A stretch of DNA of 27,142 nt from contig CAZHSN010000029.1 in assembly GCA_964535125.1 (NCBI GenBank), forward strand, positions 1 through 27,142, given 5' to 3'. Positions 1 through 7,762 of this stretch are shown here, one piece after another. How positions within the stretch are numbered: the first letter of the stretch is position 1; each line of letters opens with the position of its first letter. Origin of the DNA: CAZHSN01 sp964535125. Lineage in GTDB: Bacteria; Armatimonadota; HRBIN16. The position numbers and the translations under genes are program-made. A model generated the notes under the pieces. It saw only the letters and a program-made list of their open reading frames with translations, was not told the DNA's origin and did no database searches.

Positions 1-1535
1 CGGATATCGCGATACTCCGCCCGGCTGCCAAAGTAGCCGGCAATTGTGCTGGCCGCCCGAATGGACTCCGGAGTGGGAGCCATGACGAACTGCAGCTTGA
101 CGGGACCGCCTTTCCACAGCGGCACAAACGGTTCCGGAAGCAGCGCCAGATCGCGCGCCCCTTCCGCGCGTCGAATGCGTGTAATCAACTGCCCATCGGC
201 CACCTCTGCCCACAGCACGCTGCTGGCCGGATCTTCACACTCGGTGCGGTAGTGACCGATGAACTTGAACTGAAACTTGGTGTATTGCCCCATCCGGCGT
301 GTATCAATGGGAATGACCACCTGCTGGTTCAATGTACGCTCATTGGCCAGCCGGACGATAGCGATGGTGCGACCATCCATCATGACCCGCAGTTGGCTGA
401 GTTGGGGTACCAAGGCAGGGGACCAACTCAGCCAGAACCGCATCTGCGCCGAGATCGGTTGCTCGGTGCGCGCGAGTCCAATGCTCAGTTCCCGCTCAGT
501 ATCAATACCGGTGAAACGGATCACATCGGCATCGGCTCCCATATGCCGGAATGAGACGACGCGCTGTACCTCTTCCTTGGGCGTGGATGTAGGAATCGGC
601 GGAATTCCGACCTGCAGGATGGGAGTCCGGTTGGTCTGCGTTCCGACAGCGCCGCGCAGATCATTCTGCACCCTTGGGGTAATGCCAGGAGTGAACGACC
701 GGGGATCCACCAGACTGGTCTGATCTTCATAGGCCTGTGGTTCAGGCGCCTGGACGGTGTCGGCCTGTACCGGAGGTTGAGCCGGTTCCGGTGGAGCAGC
801 AAAAGATAAACCCATCGGATCGGAGTCAACATCCTTGACCACAGGAACCGGTTTTGCTGGTGCAGACGGCTTTGCATGAGCCGGAGCAGGGCGGGCAACA
901 GCCGTGGCGGGCGCCGGCTGAGCGGACGGCGCTGGTTTGCTCTGTACAGGCTGTGGTTTGGCCTGCGACTTCTTGGATACGAAGAACTCGACTTGACGGT
1001 TCCCGCCGGAAGGAGACCAGGTGATCGACAGGTTTTCGCCAATGAAGTCGATTACAGTGTGCTGGACGCCGCCGGGGCCGCGCTCGGGCCGCCATCCAAC
1101 CTGAATACCTTCACCCGTTACGCCGCCGGTTGCGACACTCACTTTGCCGCGAATGGATACGGCGACTCCGCGGGTCGTCCGGATGACGGAAAACCGGATC
1201 GCTTGAGAGCTGCTGACAGTCGCCACGGCGCCGTAGACTGAACGCGAGAACCGAACGCGCAACTGCTGTCCACTGGACGTTCGTGGAGCAGACGAGGATC
1301 GGATGGTCGTGGAATGGTTGTCGTCGGTCTCCTGGATGTCCGCGGTCGGGGTGTCTGTCGAGACCCTGACGCGATCCATACCCTGAGCGCCAAACGGATC
1401 AGGCAGACTCGAGACAGGCGTGACATCCACCTGTGGTGTGGCCACCGGTACGCAGACGAAAGACATGACCGCAAATAGAGCCAACAGGCGGAGGGGACGA
1501 GCCATCCGCCGCATACCACATACTAAAGTCCGCAC
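1..1535 (-). CDS. bcsB: Cellulose synthase periplasmic subunit BcsB-like, 3' end cut by window edge
   Basis: The open frame runs from a GTG at 1535 to the window edge (511 codons, no stop). An AGGAGG at 1544-1549 lies 8 nt before the GTG and decides the start. Residues 1-35 form a signal peptide (Arg-rich start, LLALFAVMSFVCVPVA core). Residues about 85-188 form a small beta-rich domain I cannot assign. Residues 189-322 are a Pro/Ala/Lys-rich linker. From about 325 the sequence is BcsB-like: GADADVIRFTGID, then SPALVPQLSQLRVMMDGR, and the signature FIGHYRTECEDP...LWAEV (425-445). In known systems BcsB is the periplasmic, membrane-anchored partner of the cellulose synthase BcsA and guides the glucan through the periplasm. 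The C-terminal half and its membrane anchor lie outside the window. No bcsA is found upstream; recJ precedes it, so bcsA must lie beyond the left edge or elsewhere. The N-terminal extension is unlike E. coli BcsB. Confidence 0.85.
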   Translation of the reverse strand, partial: MRTLVCGMRRMARPLRLLALFAVMSFVCVPVATPQVDVTPVSSLPDPFGAQGMDRVRVSTDTPTADIQETDDNHSTTIRSSSAPRTSSGQQLRVRFSRSVYGAVATVSSSQAIRFSVIRTTRGVAVSIRGKVSVATGGVTGEGIQVGWRPERGPGGVQHTVIDFIGENLSITWSPSGGNRQVEFFVSKKSQAKPQPVQSKPAPSAQPAPATAVARPAPAHAKPSAPAKPVPVVKDVDSDPMGLSFAAPPEPAQPPVQADTVQAPEPQAYEDQTSLVDPRSFTPGITPRVQNDLRGAVGTQTNRTPILQVGIPPIPTSTPKEEVQRVVSFRHMGADADVIRFTGIDTERELSIGLARTEQPISAQMRFWLSWSPALVPQLSQLRVMMDGRTIAIVRLANERTLNQQVVIPIDTRRMGQYTKFQFKFIGHYRTECEDPASSVLWAEVADGQLITRIRRAEGARDLALLPEPFVPLWKGGPVKLQFVMAPTPESIRAASTIAGYFGSRAEYRDI

Positions 1536-1637
1536 CTGACTGACCTCCTGATACGCAATACCGGCGTGGCCAGCATGAACAGACGCAGCTACTGGGTCGC
1601 GCCAATATATGTAGTGTATCTACCAAAGTGTACTACA

Positions 1638-1653
1638 ACATACGCCGGTATGT
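1638..1653. promoter_or_regulatory. Candidate operator: perfect 6-bp palindrome ACATAC-4-GTATGT
   Basis: Arms 1638-1643 and 1648-1653 are exact inverted repeats around GCCG. They lie about 30 bp downstream, in the bcsB direction, of the TATAAT at 1687-1682. That position would suit a repressor site in the leader. The binding factor is unknown. Confidence 0.3.
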
Positions 1654-1681
1654 ACACCCCATAATCCGATATATTGGGTGT

Positions 1682-1687
1682 ATTATA
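1682..1687 (-). promoter_or_regulatory. Candidate -10 box (TATAAT) for bcsB
   Basis: An exact TATAAT reads on the minus strand, giving a leader of roughly 140 nt before the bcsB GTG. The hexamers 16-18 nt upstream do not resemble TTGACA. In an AT-rich tract a chance match is possible. Confidence 0.3.
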
Positions 1688-1848
1688 TGTGAAACAGCCA
1701 TATATAGCGGAGACTACCCGGGCTTTTCGGCAATCACGTGCTGCTGCACCCACAGGTTGATGTGACCATCTCTATATCTACCACATCTTCCCCTAGCAGT
1801 CGTGATGCTGCCTGTGGAGTCCAACCGGTAGGGAGTTCAAGCTTAGCG

Positions 1849-1869
1849 GTGACTAGGCGTGGTAGTCAC
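1849..1869 (-). terminator. Hairpin at the recJ stop codon
   Basis: Perfect 7-bp arms (GTGACTA and TAGTCAC on the minus strand) enclose a 7-nt loop. The recJ stop TGA (1868-1866) is inside the 5' arm. No U-tract follows, so the termination role is inferred from position. Confidence 0.4.
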
Positions 1870-3590
1870 TCGGCCGCGCAGACGTCGCGGAGCTGCAGTT
1901 GGAGCGAGCGCCGGCCGTTATACGTGTTCCACTCGGGATGGAACACCACATGGATCCGGTCACCCTGCCGGCAATTGTCCTGTTGATCACCCATGTTGAA
2001 GCCGATGGCGTCATGTTTGGATCCGTCAGGCGTCTCCAATGCGACTTTCCAGTGCTTATCTGAGTTGACGCAACGCCGACAGTCGCGGATGACCGCGTTT
2101 CGCACCATGAACAGCGGGACCGGATTGTCTTCCCCGCAAGGCTCCAGCAGGTGCAACTGATCCACCAAGTCGCCGTTGATATCGCCAGGCATTACCTCGG
2201 CGTCAATCTCCAGCGATGGCTCGGGGGGCTGGGTGCCCAGCATCTCCCGGGCGATGCCGACAAGACGATCGCGCAGGGCCGGTATCTGCTCCTCAAGGAT
2301 GGTGAATCCCGCGGCCTGAGTATGCCCTCCGAAATCCTCAAGCAGGGAACGGCACTGGCGCAGCGCAGCGACCATGTCAAAGTTACTGGTGCTGCGTGCG
2401 GAGCCGCGCCAGGTGTTGTCCGCCTGCCCCCGGGTAACCATGATGGCCGGTCGCCCGAAGCGGTCCAGCAATCGGCTGGCAACGATGCCGATTACACCGC
2501 CGTCCCAGTCGGGATGGGCCAGCATCAGCAGGGGCAACTCATCCACCGGTTGTGACTCCAGCATCTTCAATGCCTGCTGTTCCATGCGCAGCTGTTCGGC
2601 GCGTCGGGTGTTGTTACACTGGTCCAGATGTTGGGCCAATCGGGCCGCCTGTTCCGGATCATCTGTGATCATCAGTTCCAGTGCACGCTGTGCATGGGAC
2701 ATGCGTCCCACCGCGTTGATGCGAGGAGCCAGTGCGAACTGCAGTGTACGGACGGTCACTTCACCGGTGGCCCGTATCAACTCCAGTAGGGCGCGCAGTC
2801 CCGGTCGACTGGTGTTTTGAATGGCCGGAAGTCCCAGGCGCGCAAACAGTCGGTTGTCTTCCCGTAATGGCATGGCGTCGGCGATGGTTCCCAGTGCGGC
2901 CAAGTCCAGCATCCGTCTGCGGAAGTTGTGTACCGGTATCCCCATGCCCATGACTAACGCTTCACAAAGCCGGAAACTGACACCGGCGCCTGCCAGATGG
3001 CGGAACTTATACGCACTGTCCGGTAGATGAGGATTGACGACCGCAACGGCATCGGGCAGTTCACCGCCCGGTTCATGGTGGTCGGTGATGATCAGATCAA
3101 CCCCCGCTTCGCGTGCCGCGTGCGCAGGTTCGATCGCATGCGTGCCGCAATCGCATGTGACGATCAGTGTGACGCCACGGTCGACCGCCATGCGTACATC
3201 TTCGGTGCGTATGCCGTAGCCGTGCTCGTGGCGATGCGGAACGACCGGCACCACGCGGGCTCCCAGGCTGGTGAGTGTGTGTCGCCAGATGGCTGTGGAC
3301 GTGACCCCGTCTACATCATAGTCGCCAAATACCAGCACCTTTTCTTTGGCTTTACAGGCCCGCACCAGCCTGTCGACGGCCGCTTCGGCTTGCGGCAGCT
3401 TGAATGGATCATCCAGATGGGGCCAGTCGGGATGCAGAAATCGCTCCGCATCATCCACCGTCTGGCATCCCCGGTTGATCAATACGGCTGCAATGACCGG
3501 GTGAACGCGCAGTGACTGAGCCAAGCCTTGTACCTGCGCCGGATCGGGACGTGCGATCACCCAATGAGATGGTAGGTCTACTGCGAGCAT
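1866..3590 (-). CDS. recJ: Single-stranded-DNA-specific exonuclease RecJ
   Basis: 574 residues. RecJ is a 5'-3' exonuclease acting on single-stranded DNA in RecF-pathway recombination repair and mismatch repair. The DHH-family motifs are present: FGDYDVDG (88-95), TCDCG (145-149), IITDHHEPGGELP (167-179) with the DHH triad at 170-172, and LAGAGVSFRL (199-208). The DHHA1 region follows (INAVGRM, then DWDGGVIGIVASRL and later FGGHTQAAGF). Length is normal for the family. I chose the ATG at 3590 because AAAGGA lies 6 nt upstream and the protein then begins like other RecJ proteins. An upstream in-frame ATG at 3620 also has a GGAG and would add 10 residues. The gene appears monocistronic: 167 bp follow the upstream beta-helix gene and 330 bp precede bcsB. 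Confidence 0.95.
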   Translation of the reverse strand: MLAVDLPSHWVIARPDPAQVQGLAQSLRVHPVIAAVLINRGCQTVDDAERFLHPDWPHLDDPFKLPQAEAAVDRLVRACKAKEKVLVFGDYDVDGVTSTAIWRHTLTSLGARVVPVVPHRHEHGYGIRTEDVRMAVDRGVTLIVTCDCGTHAIEPAHAAREAGVDLIITDHHEPGGELPDAVAVVNPHLPDSAYKFRHLAGAGVSFRLCEALVMGMGIPVHNFRRRMLDLAALGTIADAMPLREDNRLFARLGLPAIQNTSRPGLRALLELIRATGEVTVRTLQFALAPRINAVGRMSHAQRALELMITDDPEQAARLAQHLDQCNNTRRAEQLRMEQQALKMLESQPVDELPLLMLAHPDWDGGVIGIVASRLLDRFGRPAIMVTRGQADNTWRGSARSTSNFDMVAALRQCRSLLEDFGGHTQAAGFTILEEQIPALRDRLVGIAREMLGTQPPEPSLEIDAEVMPGDINGDLVDQLHLLEPCGEDNPVPLFMVRNAVIRDCRRCVNSDKHWKVALETPDGSKHDAIGFNMGDQQDNCRQGDRIHVVFHPEWNTYNGRRSLQLQLRDVCAAE

Positions 3591-3716
3591 GTGGTGTCCT
3601 TTGTGTTCATTGTGCGTCATCGGCCGCTCCGACGGCAAGCGGATCCGAACGCGTGCCTTGCGACATGGCGCTGCAATGAACCATGCGCTGAGGGCGATGA
3701 GCCGGGAGGCCAAGGG

Positions 3717-3747
3717 CCGGTCCCGGTCTGTATTGGCCCGGGACCGG
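3717..3747 (-). terminator. Perfect 10-bp hairpin downstream of the beta-helix gene
   Basis: Arms CCGGTCCCGG (3717-3726) and CCGGGACCGG (3738-3747) flank an 11-nt loop, starting 10 nt after the stop of the upstream gene (3758). There is no U-tract on the minus strand. Position suggests a terminator or 3'-end protecting stem. Confidence 0.5.
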
Positions 3748-3757
3748 TCGCGTGCGG

Positions 3758-6256
3758 TTATTTACCCGGGAGGGGAACCAGCGCGTTAAGGACTACTGCG
3801 GTGGCCTCTTTGGCGGTATGGATCTTGGCAGCCGGGTTACGACGGGACAGATAGGGCGCTTCCAGAGTGACCGAGCCGCTCTGGATGCGGCAATCGCCCA
3901 CCGCACTGTGCAGTTGCTGTATGAGTGCGGCGCCCGAACCCGCCGCGTGAAGGGTATCGCCGCCGCCCCAGATCAGCGCATTGAACGCTCGGATGGGGCC
4001 GGTGCACGTTTCGGTGATGTCATACGCGGCGCGCACATGGGGGGCAATGGGCACCAACTGCGCCACATGCGCCTCAATGCCGGCCGGTGCTGCGTCCTCA
4101 AAGCGCATGGGGCTGGCGCAGGTGTCGGAGCCGTGCATGATGACACGGGCGGCTGCGGCGCCTGCATCGGTGGTAAATCCCAAGCCTGTCTTCGCGGCAT
4201 ATAAAAAGGTGCCGCGGATGTGTTCTTGTTGCGAGCGGCCGATGATGATCCCGTCCAGAGTGCTCCGCAGGAAGTTGAAGAAACGTTCACCCTCTCCGCC
4301 GATATCGGTGCCGGGGAGTCCGGGCGGAAGGCGCAGGGCGTAGTGAGGATTAAGCTGCACGTCCTCCACCCATCCCTCGGTTGCCTTACTGATCCAAAGC
4401 CCTTTGCGCAGCAGACACCCGGCCAGGTAACGCACGACATGACCGTCTGACGGGTGAGTCCAGAAGTCCACGCCCTGCCATCCGTTGCCGATCACCACGT
4501 CTTGAACCCAGCAGCCCGGTCCCAGTCCCCGAACAGTCCACGGGTAAGGCGATGGCTCCAGCAGGTTCTGCTCGGGGTACCACACTGTCAGCCCACGCAG
4601 GCCGGATCCGGCCTGCAATGATATGAACGGAGCGCCGCCTTCGTCATTCTTGCCGTGTTCGGGCATTAAGACGGTCCCGTCCGACATGGTATGATGCGGC
4701 ACATCGAAGCTTCCCCGCAGTTCGACTCCTGCTGGCGCTGTGATATTGCTGCGGAAGCGGTAACGGCCGGCAGGCACATAGACGGTGCCTCCACCCATAG
4801 CGCCTGCGGCATCCAGGGCGCGTTGAAATGCGGGTGCGTTATCTTCAGCGTTTACGTCCGCGCCATGGTCTGTCACCAACACCAGATGGCGCGTCAAAGG
4901 CTTGGGCTGGGCAGATGACTGATGGAACGCGGTGTCACCTTTTACCATGGTGCGGGGTGTATGGTCCGCCTGCATATCGATTTTTGACGAGAGCGTGATC
5001 AGGCTGGGCTTGGTGTCAAATGTACAGGCGATGACGCGCGCCTGCAGTACATAGGGGGCCAGGAATACATGGGTGGCGGGTTGCCCGCCGAATTGGCAGC
5101 CCAGCAGTTGTACCCTCCCGCCTTGCACCTGCACCACAGGATCCACAGATTCACCGAGGCGGCACTGTACGAGACTGACGACACCGCGCCCGTCTTGCAT
5201 CAGCGAGGACTCGCCGCCAATCAAGTCACAGTCGTTAAGCCCGAGATAGGAGTCAAATCCCTCTTTGGTTTGTACGCCATAGCGCCGCCCGGTAAACCGG
5301 CTGCCGGATGCTGCGACGCCAATGCCATTAAGCCGATCGATGCGTAATCCCACGCTGCAGTTCACCAGCGAGCAACCGTACAGCGCTGCGTTGGTTGCTC
5401 CCTGGCTGCCTTCGCGGAACACCAGACCATTGGCGTAGCCAGACACCTTCAGCGCGTAGATATATTCCCAGTCCGAACGTCCGATGTCCACACCGGTTGC
5501 GTCCTGCAGCAGGGCGGCCCGCAGCGTGCGTTTGAGAGATAAAGTGGATGGCGCCAATGGAAGAGCCGCGCCTTCCCACCAGTCGCTGCGGAAGTCCACT
5601 CCCGTGATGCGGCCGATATCGGTGCATGTGTCTACCCAGATGCCGCAGCGCAACGGCGTTCCGAACACGCGTTGGATGGTGTGCAACTCGTTCCATTCCG
5701 GGCCGACTTTGATGGCCTGCCAGGGATTGACGAGCGTGGTGTTCATCACGGTAATGTTGTCACCCAGCCGTTTCGGATCTGTCCGGATGGTCCAGGAGTA
5801 AGGAACCAATCGGGCAGGATCCTGCTCCGGATACCAGATGGCCATTTCACGTAAACCGCTGCCCGGCTGCATGGTGATCGCCGGAGAACCCTCCGGATCG
5901 CCTCGGCCCACATAGACAGCCAGCAGGGTGCCTTTTTCCCAGCCCTTCCGCACGGGGTTCTGCCAGTCACCCCGCAGTGTCACGCCTTCCTTGAGCGATA
6001 GCGGCGTCCGCAGGTCATACCGGCCGGCGGCCACGAAGACCGTTCCACCTCCGGCGTCTGACGCTGCATCAATCGCCTGTTGGATCACAGGCGCCGCATC
6101 GACGCCGGCTGCCACGGGTTGTACCGTGTGCAGTGCGATGACCACATCATCCGTGGGGAACACGGTATCCACCACCTGCGGGGCGGCCCAGGCGGGCAGC
6201 ATCCACGCCAGCGACACGCAGCAGACGGCCGCGGTAATCAGCGGGAGAGGGCTCAT
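3758..6256 (-). CDS. Secreted tandem beta-helix protein, pectate-lyase-3/GH28-related
   Basis: 832 residues starting at ATG 6256, with GGAGGT 6 nt upstream. Residues 1-25 are a signal peptide (LITAAVCCVSLAWMLPAWA). The protein contains two homologous units. Unit 1 (about 50-300) has AIDAASDAGGGTVFVAAGRY, GSGLREMAIWYPEQ and IGRSDWEYIYAL. Unit 2 (about 465-720) has ALDAAGAMGGGTVYVPAGRY, GSGLRGLTVWYPEQ and IGRSQQEHIRG. The GGGTV-V-AGRY signature is that of the Pectate_lyase_3 family of right-handed parallel beta-helices, which includes rhamnogalacturonase-like and phage-tailspike-like enzymes. Substrate cannot be told from sequence. I could not place the Asp catalytic set of GH28, so it may be a lyase, a hydrolase or a non-catalytic polysaccharide-binding protein. 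It is a single gene with hairpins on both flanks (3717-3747 and 6309-6336). Confidence 0.75.
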   Translation of the reverse strand: MSPLPLITAAVCCVSLAWMLPAWAAPQVVDTVFPTDDVVIALHTVQPVAAGVDAAPVIQQAIDAASDAGGGTVFVAAGRYDLRTPLSLKEGVTLRGDWQNPVRKGWEKGTLLAVYVGRGDPEGSPAITMQPGSGLREMAIWYPEQDPARLVPYSWTIRTDPKRLGDNITVMNTTLVNPWQAIKVGPEWNELHTIQRVFGTPLRCGIWVDTCTDIGRITGVDFRSDWWEGAALPLAPSTLSLKRTLRAALLQDATGVDIGRSDWEYIYALKVSGYANGLVFREGSQGATNAALYGCSLVNCSVGLRIDRLNGIGVAASGSRFTGRRYGVQTKEGFDSYLGLNDCDLIGGESSLMQDGRGVVSLVQCRLGESVDPVVQVQGGRVQLLGCQFGGQPATHVFLAPYVLQARVIACTFDTKPSLITLSSKIDMQADHTPRTMVKGDTAFHQSSAQPKPLTRHLVLVTDHGADVNAEDNAPAFQRALDAAGAMGGGTVYVPAGRYRFRSNITAPAGVELRGSFDVPHHTMSDGTVLMPEHGKNDEGGAPFISLQAGSGLRGLTVWYPEQNLLEPSPYPWTVRGLGPGCWVQDVVIGNGWQGVDFWTHPSDGHVVRYLAGCLLRKGLWISKATEGWVEDVQLNPHYALRLPPGLPGTDIGGEGERFFNFLRSTLDGIIIGRSQQEHIRGTFLYAAKTGLGFTTDAGAAAARVIMHGSDTCASPMRFEDAAPAGIEAHVAQLVPIAPHVRAAYDITETCTGPIRAFNALIWGGGDTLHAAGSGAALIQQLHSAVGDCRIQSGSVTLEAPYLSRRNPAAKIHTAKEATAVVLNALVPLPGK

Positions 6257-6308
6257 GCAGTGACCTCCGAGCGGAATCACGGTCTCAATTCACCGCGCCT
6301 GGATGCAA

Positions 6309-6336
6309 GTCCTGCCGAGGGCCAACCCGGCAGGAC
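6309..6336 (-). terminator. Perfect 9-bp hairpin downstream of the phosphohexomutase gene
   Basis: Arms GTCCTGCCG (6309-6317) and CGGCAGGAC (6328-6336) flank a 10-nt loop, 7 nt after the stop at 6344. It marks the end of the LPS operon. No run of U follows on the minus strand. Confidence 0.5.
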
Positions 6337-6343
6337 GGCTTCG

Positions 6344-7762
6344 TTAACTGGATGTACTCTGCAGGTTCTCTACAGCCGACTGAATGGCTGCCAGACGTTC
6401 TGCGGATGCCGCTTCGGCATAGCATCGGATCATCGGTTCTGTCCCGGATGGCCGGATCAGGCACCAGGAGCCATCCTGCATACGCAGCTTGACTCCGTCA
6501 CGGGTGTCGGTTCCGGTTACTGTCTCACCGGCGATGCTGGCGGGCGGATCAGAGCGCAATTGCGCCATTAAGCGATCCTTGGTTGCGGGGTCCATGTGTA
6601 TGTCAATACGGTCGGTTACGAACGGTCCGGTAATCTGCTCAATCTCCTGTAACAGGGTTCCGCAGGACTTGCCGGTGCGTGCGACCATCTCGGCGATCAG
6701 CAGGTCGGCCAAAATGCCGTCCTTTTCAGGGATATGGCCGGCAATGCTGAAACCGCCGCTCTCTTCACCGCCAATGAGCGCGTTATGTGCCTTCATATTA
6801 CTGCCAACCCATTTGAAGCCGACCGGGGTCTCAATGACCTCGATGCCGCCGTATGCTTGAGCGCGTGCATCCACCTGGTGCGTGGTGGCTACGGTGCGCA
6901 CGACAGCGGTGCGGGCCGGTTTTCGCCGCTCCAGCAGGTAGTGCAACGCCAGCACAATCACCCGATTCGGGCTGATCCATGTGCCGTCGCTATCCACAAT
7001 ACCGAAGCGGTCGGCATCGCCGTCTGTGGACAGGCCGATGGTTGCGCCTGTCTCCAGCACGCGCTGCGCCAGAAACCGTGTATTCGCCTCGTTTGGGTCC
7101 GGCAACGCGCCGCCAAACGCAGGGTTCCAGTCGCCTTTGATGGTCTCCACCTGTGCGCCTGTCTCCGCCAGGAACCGGTCCACATATCCGCGGCCGGTGG
7201 CGTGCAGCGGATCATATACAGCCTTTAACGTACTGAGCACATCGCAATCCAGAAGTGTTTTCAGGTGTTCGAAATAGGGCGGCAACGGATCGATGCGATG
7301 CTGCAAAGCCGGACGCGGCGTTCTGTCCACCGCGATGTGTTGCTCCTGAATGCGCCGGATATGCACCTCAATGGCATCGGTGATCTCCGGCAACGCGGGA
7401 TGCAGTGTATCCGGCTGGAATTTCAACCCGTTGTAGGCCGGCGGGTTATGTGAAGCGGTCATCATAATGCCGCCTCCCAGACCCATGTGCCCAATAGTGA
7501 ACATCGTCACCGGAGTGGGCGTGTCGCGCGGCGGCAGGTAGACAGTAATCCCGTTGGCGCTGAGTACATCGGCTATGGTCTGTGTGAACAGATCGCTCAG
7601 CAACCGAGCGTCATACCCGATGAACACACCGCGGTCCGCCTTGCCTGCGTCCTTCAAGTAGCAGGCTACCGCCTGAGCCACTATGGCCACGTTGTCAAAC
7701 GTGAATTCACGCGCCATAATGGCGCGCCAGCCGTCGGTACCGAAACGGATAGGAACGGACAT
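6344..7762 (-). CDS. Alpha-D-phosphohexomutase (phosphoglucomutase/phosphomannomutase)
   Basis: 472 residues. The enzyme moves phosphate between C6 and C1 of a hexose phosphate through a phosphoserine. Key motifs: TASHNP with active Ser104; DGDADRFG (247-254), the Mg-binding loop; GGEESGGF (331-338), the sugar-recognition loop; and RPSGTEP near the C-terminus, the phosphate loop. GEESGG fits PGM/PMM better than GlmM. I chose ATG 7762 because the protein then starts at MSVPIRFGTDGWRAIM, the family N-terminus. This ATG overlaps the stop of the upstream heptosyltransferase (TAATG), implying translational coupling. A role in supplying sugar phosphates for LPS or polysaccharide precursors is inferred from that. 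Glucose versus mannose specificity is not resolved. Confidence 0.9.
   Translation of the reverse strand: MSVPIRFGTDGWRAIMAREFTFDNVAIVAQAVACYLKDAGKADRGVFIGYDARLLSDLFTQTIADVLSANGITVYLPPRDTPTPVTMFTIGHMGLGGGIMMTASHNPPAYNGLKFQPDTLHPALPEITDAIEVHIRRIQEQHIAVDRTPRPALQHRIDPLPPYFEHLKTLLDCDVLSTLKAVYDPLHATGRGYVDRFLAETGAQVETIKGDWNPAFGGALPDPNEANTRFLAQRVLETGATIGLSTDGDADRFGIVDSDGTWISPNRVIVLALHYLLERRKPARTAVVRTVATTHQVDARAQAYGGIEVIETPVGFKWVGSNMKAHNALIGGEESGGFSIAGHIPEKDGILADLLIAEMVARTGKSCGTLLQEIEQITGPFVTDRIDIHMDPATKDRLMAQLRSDPPASIAGETVTGTDTRDGVKLRMQDGSWCLIRPSGTEPMIRCYAEAASAERLAAIQSAVENLQSTSS

Larger units (their letters stand above)
1536..1865. promoter_or_regulatory. 330-bp AT-rich intergenic region upstream of bcsB
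   Basis: No credible gene is found here. About 1605-1700 is clearly richer in A+T than the rest of the window. It holds a TATAAT on the minus strand (1687-1682), a perfect 6-bp palindrome (1638-1653), a spaced inverted repeat TACACCC/GGGTGTA (1653-1659 and 1676-1682) and GTAGT/ACTAC arms (1611-1615 and 1632-1636). All lie between recJ and bcsB on the bcsB-sense side, so they are candidates for bcsB transcription control. No good -35 is visible, which suggests an activator-dependent promoter or a wrong guess. I looked for a cyclic-di-GMP riboswitch and did not find a convincing one. Confidence 0.5.

Noticed and set aside
277..723. Plus-strand open frame opposite bcsB
   Set aside because: The minus-strand frame encodes an intact signal peptide and BcsB motifs through the same bases; this frame lacks SD support and family features.
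1551..1865. Possible cyclic-di-GMP riboswitch upstream of bcsB
   Set aside because: A few GGTAG-like bits exist but I could not build the GEMM paired helices on the bcsB strand.
3591..3757. Small open frames in the gap between recJ and the beta-helix gene
   Set aside because: No SD, no motif, and the area is mainly the recJ leader and a hairpin.
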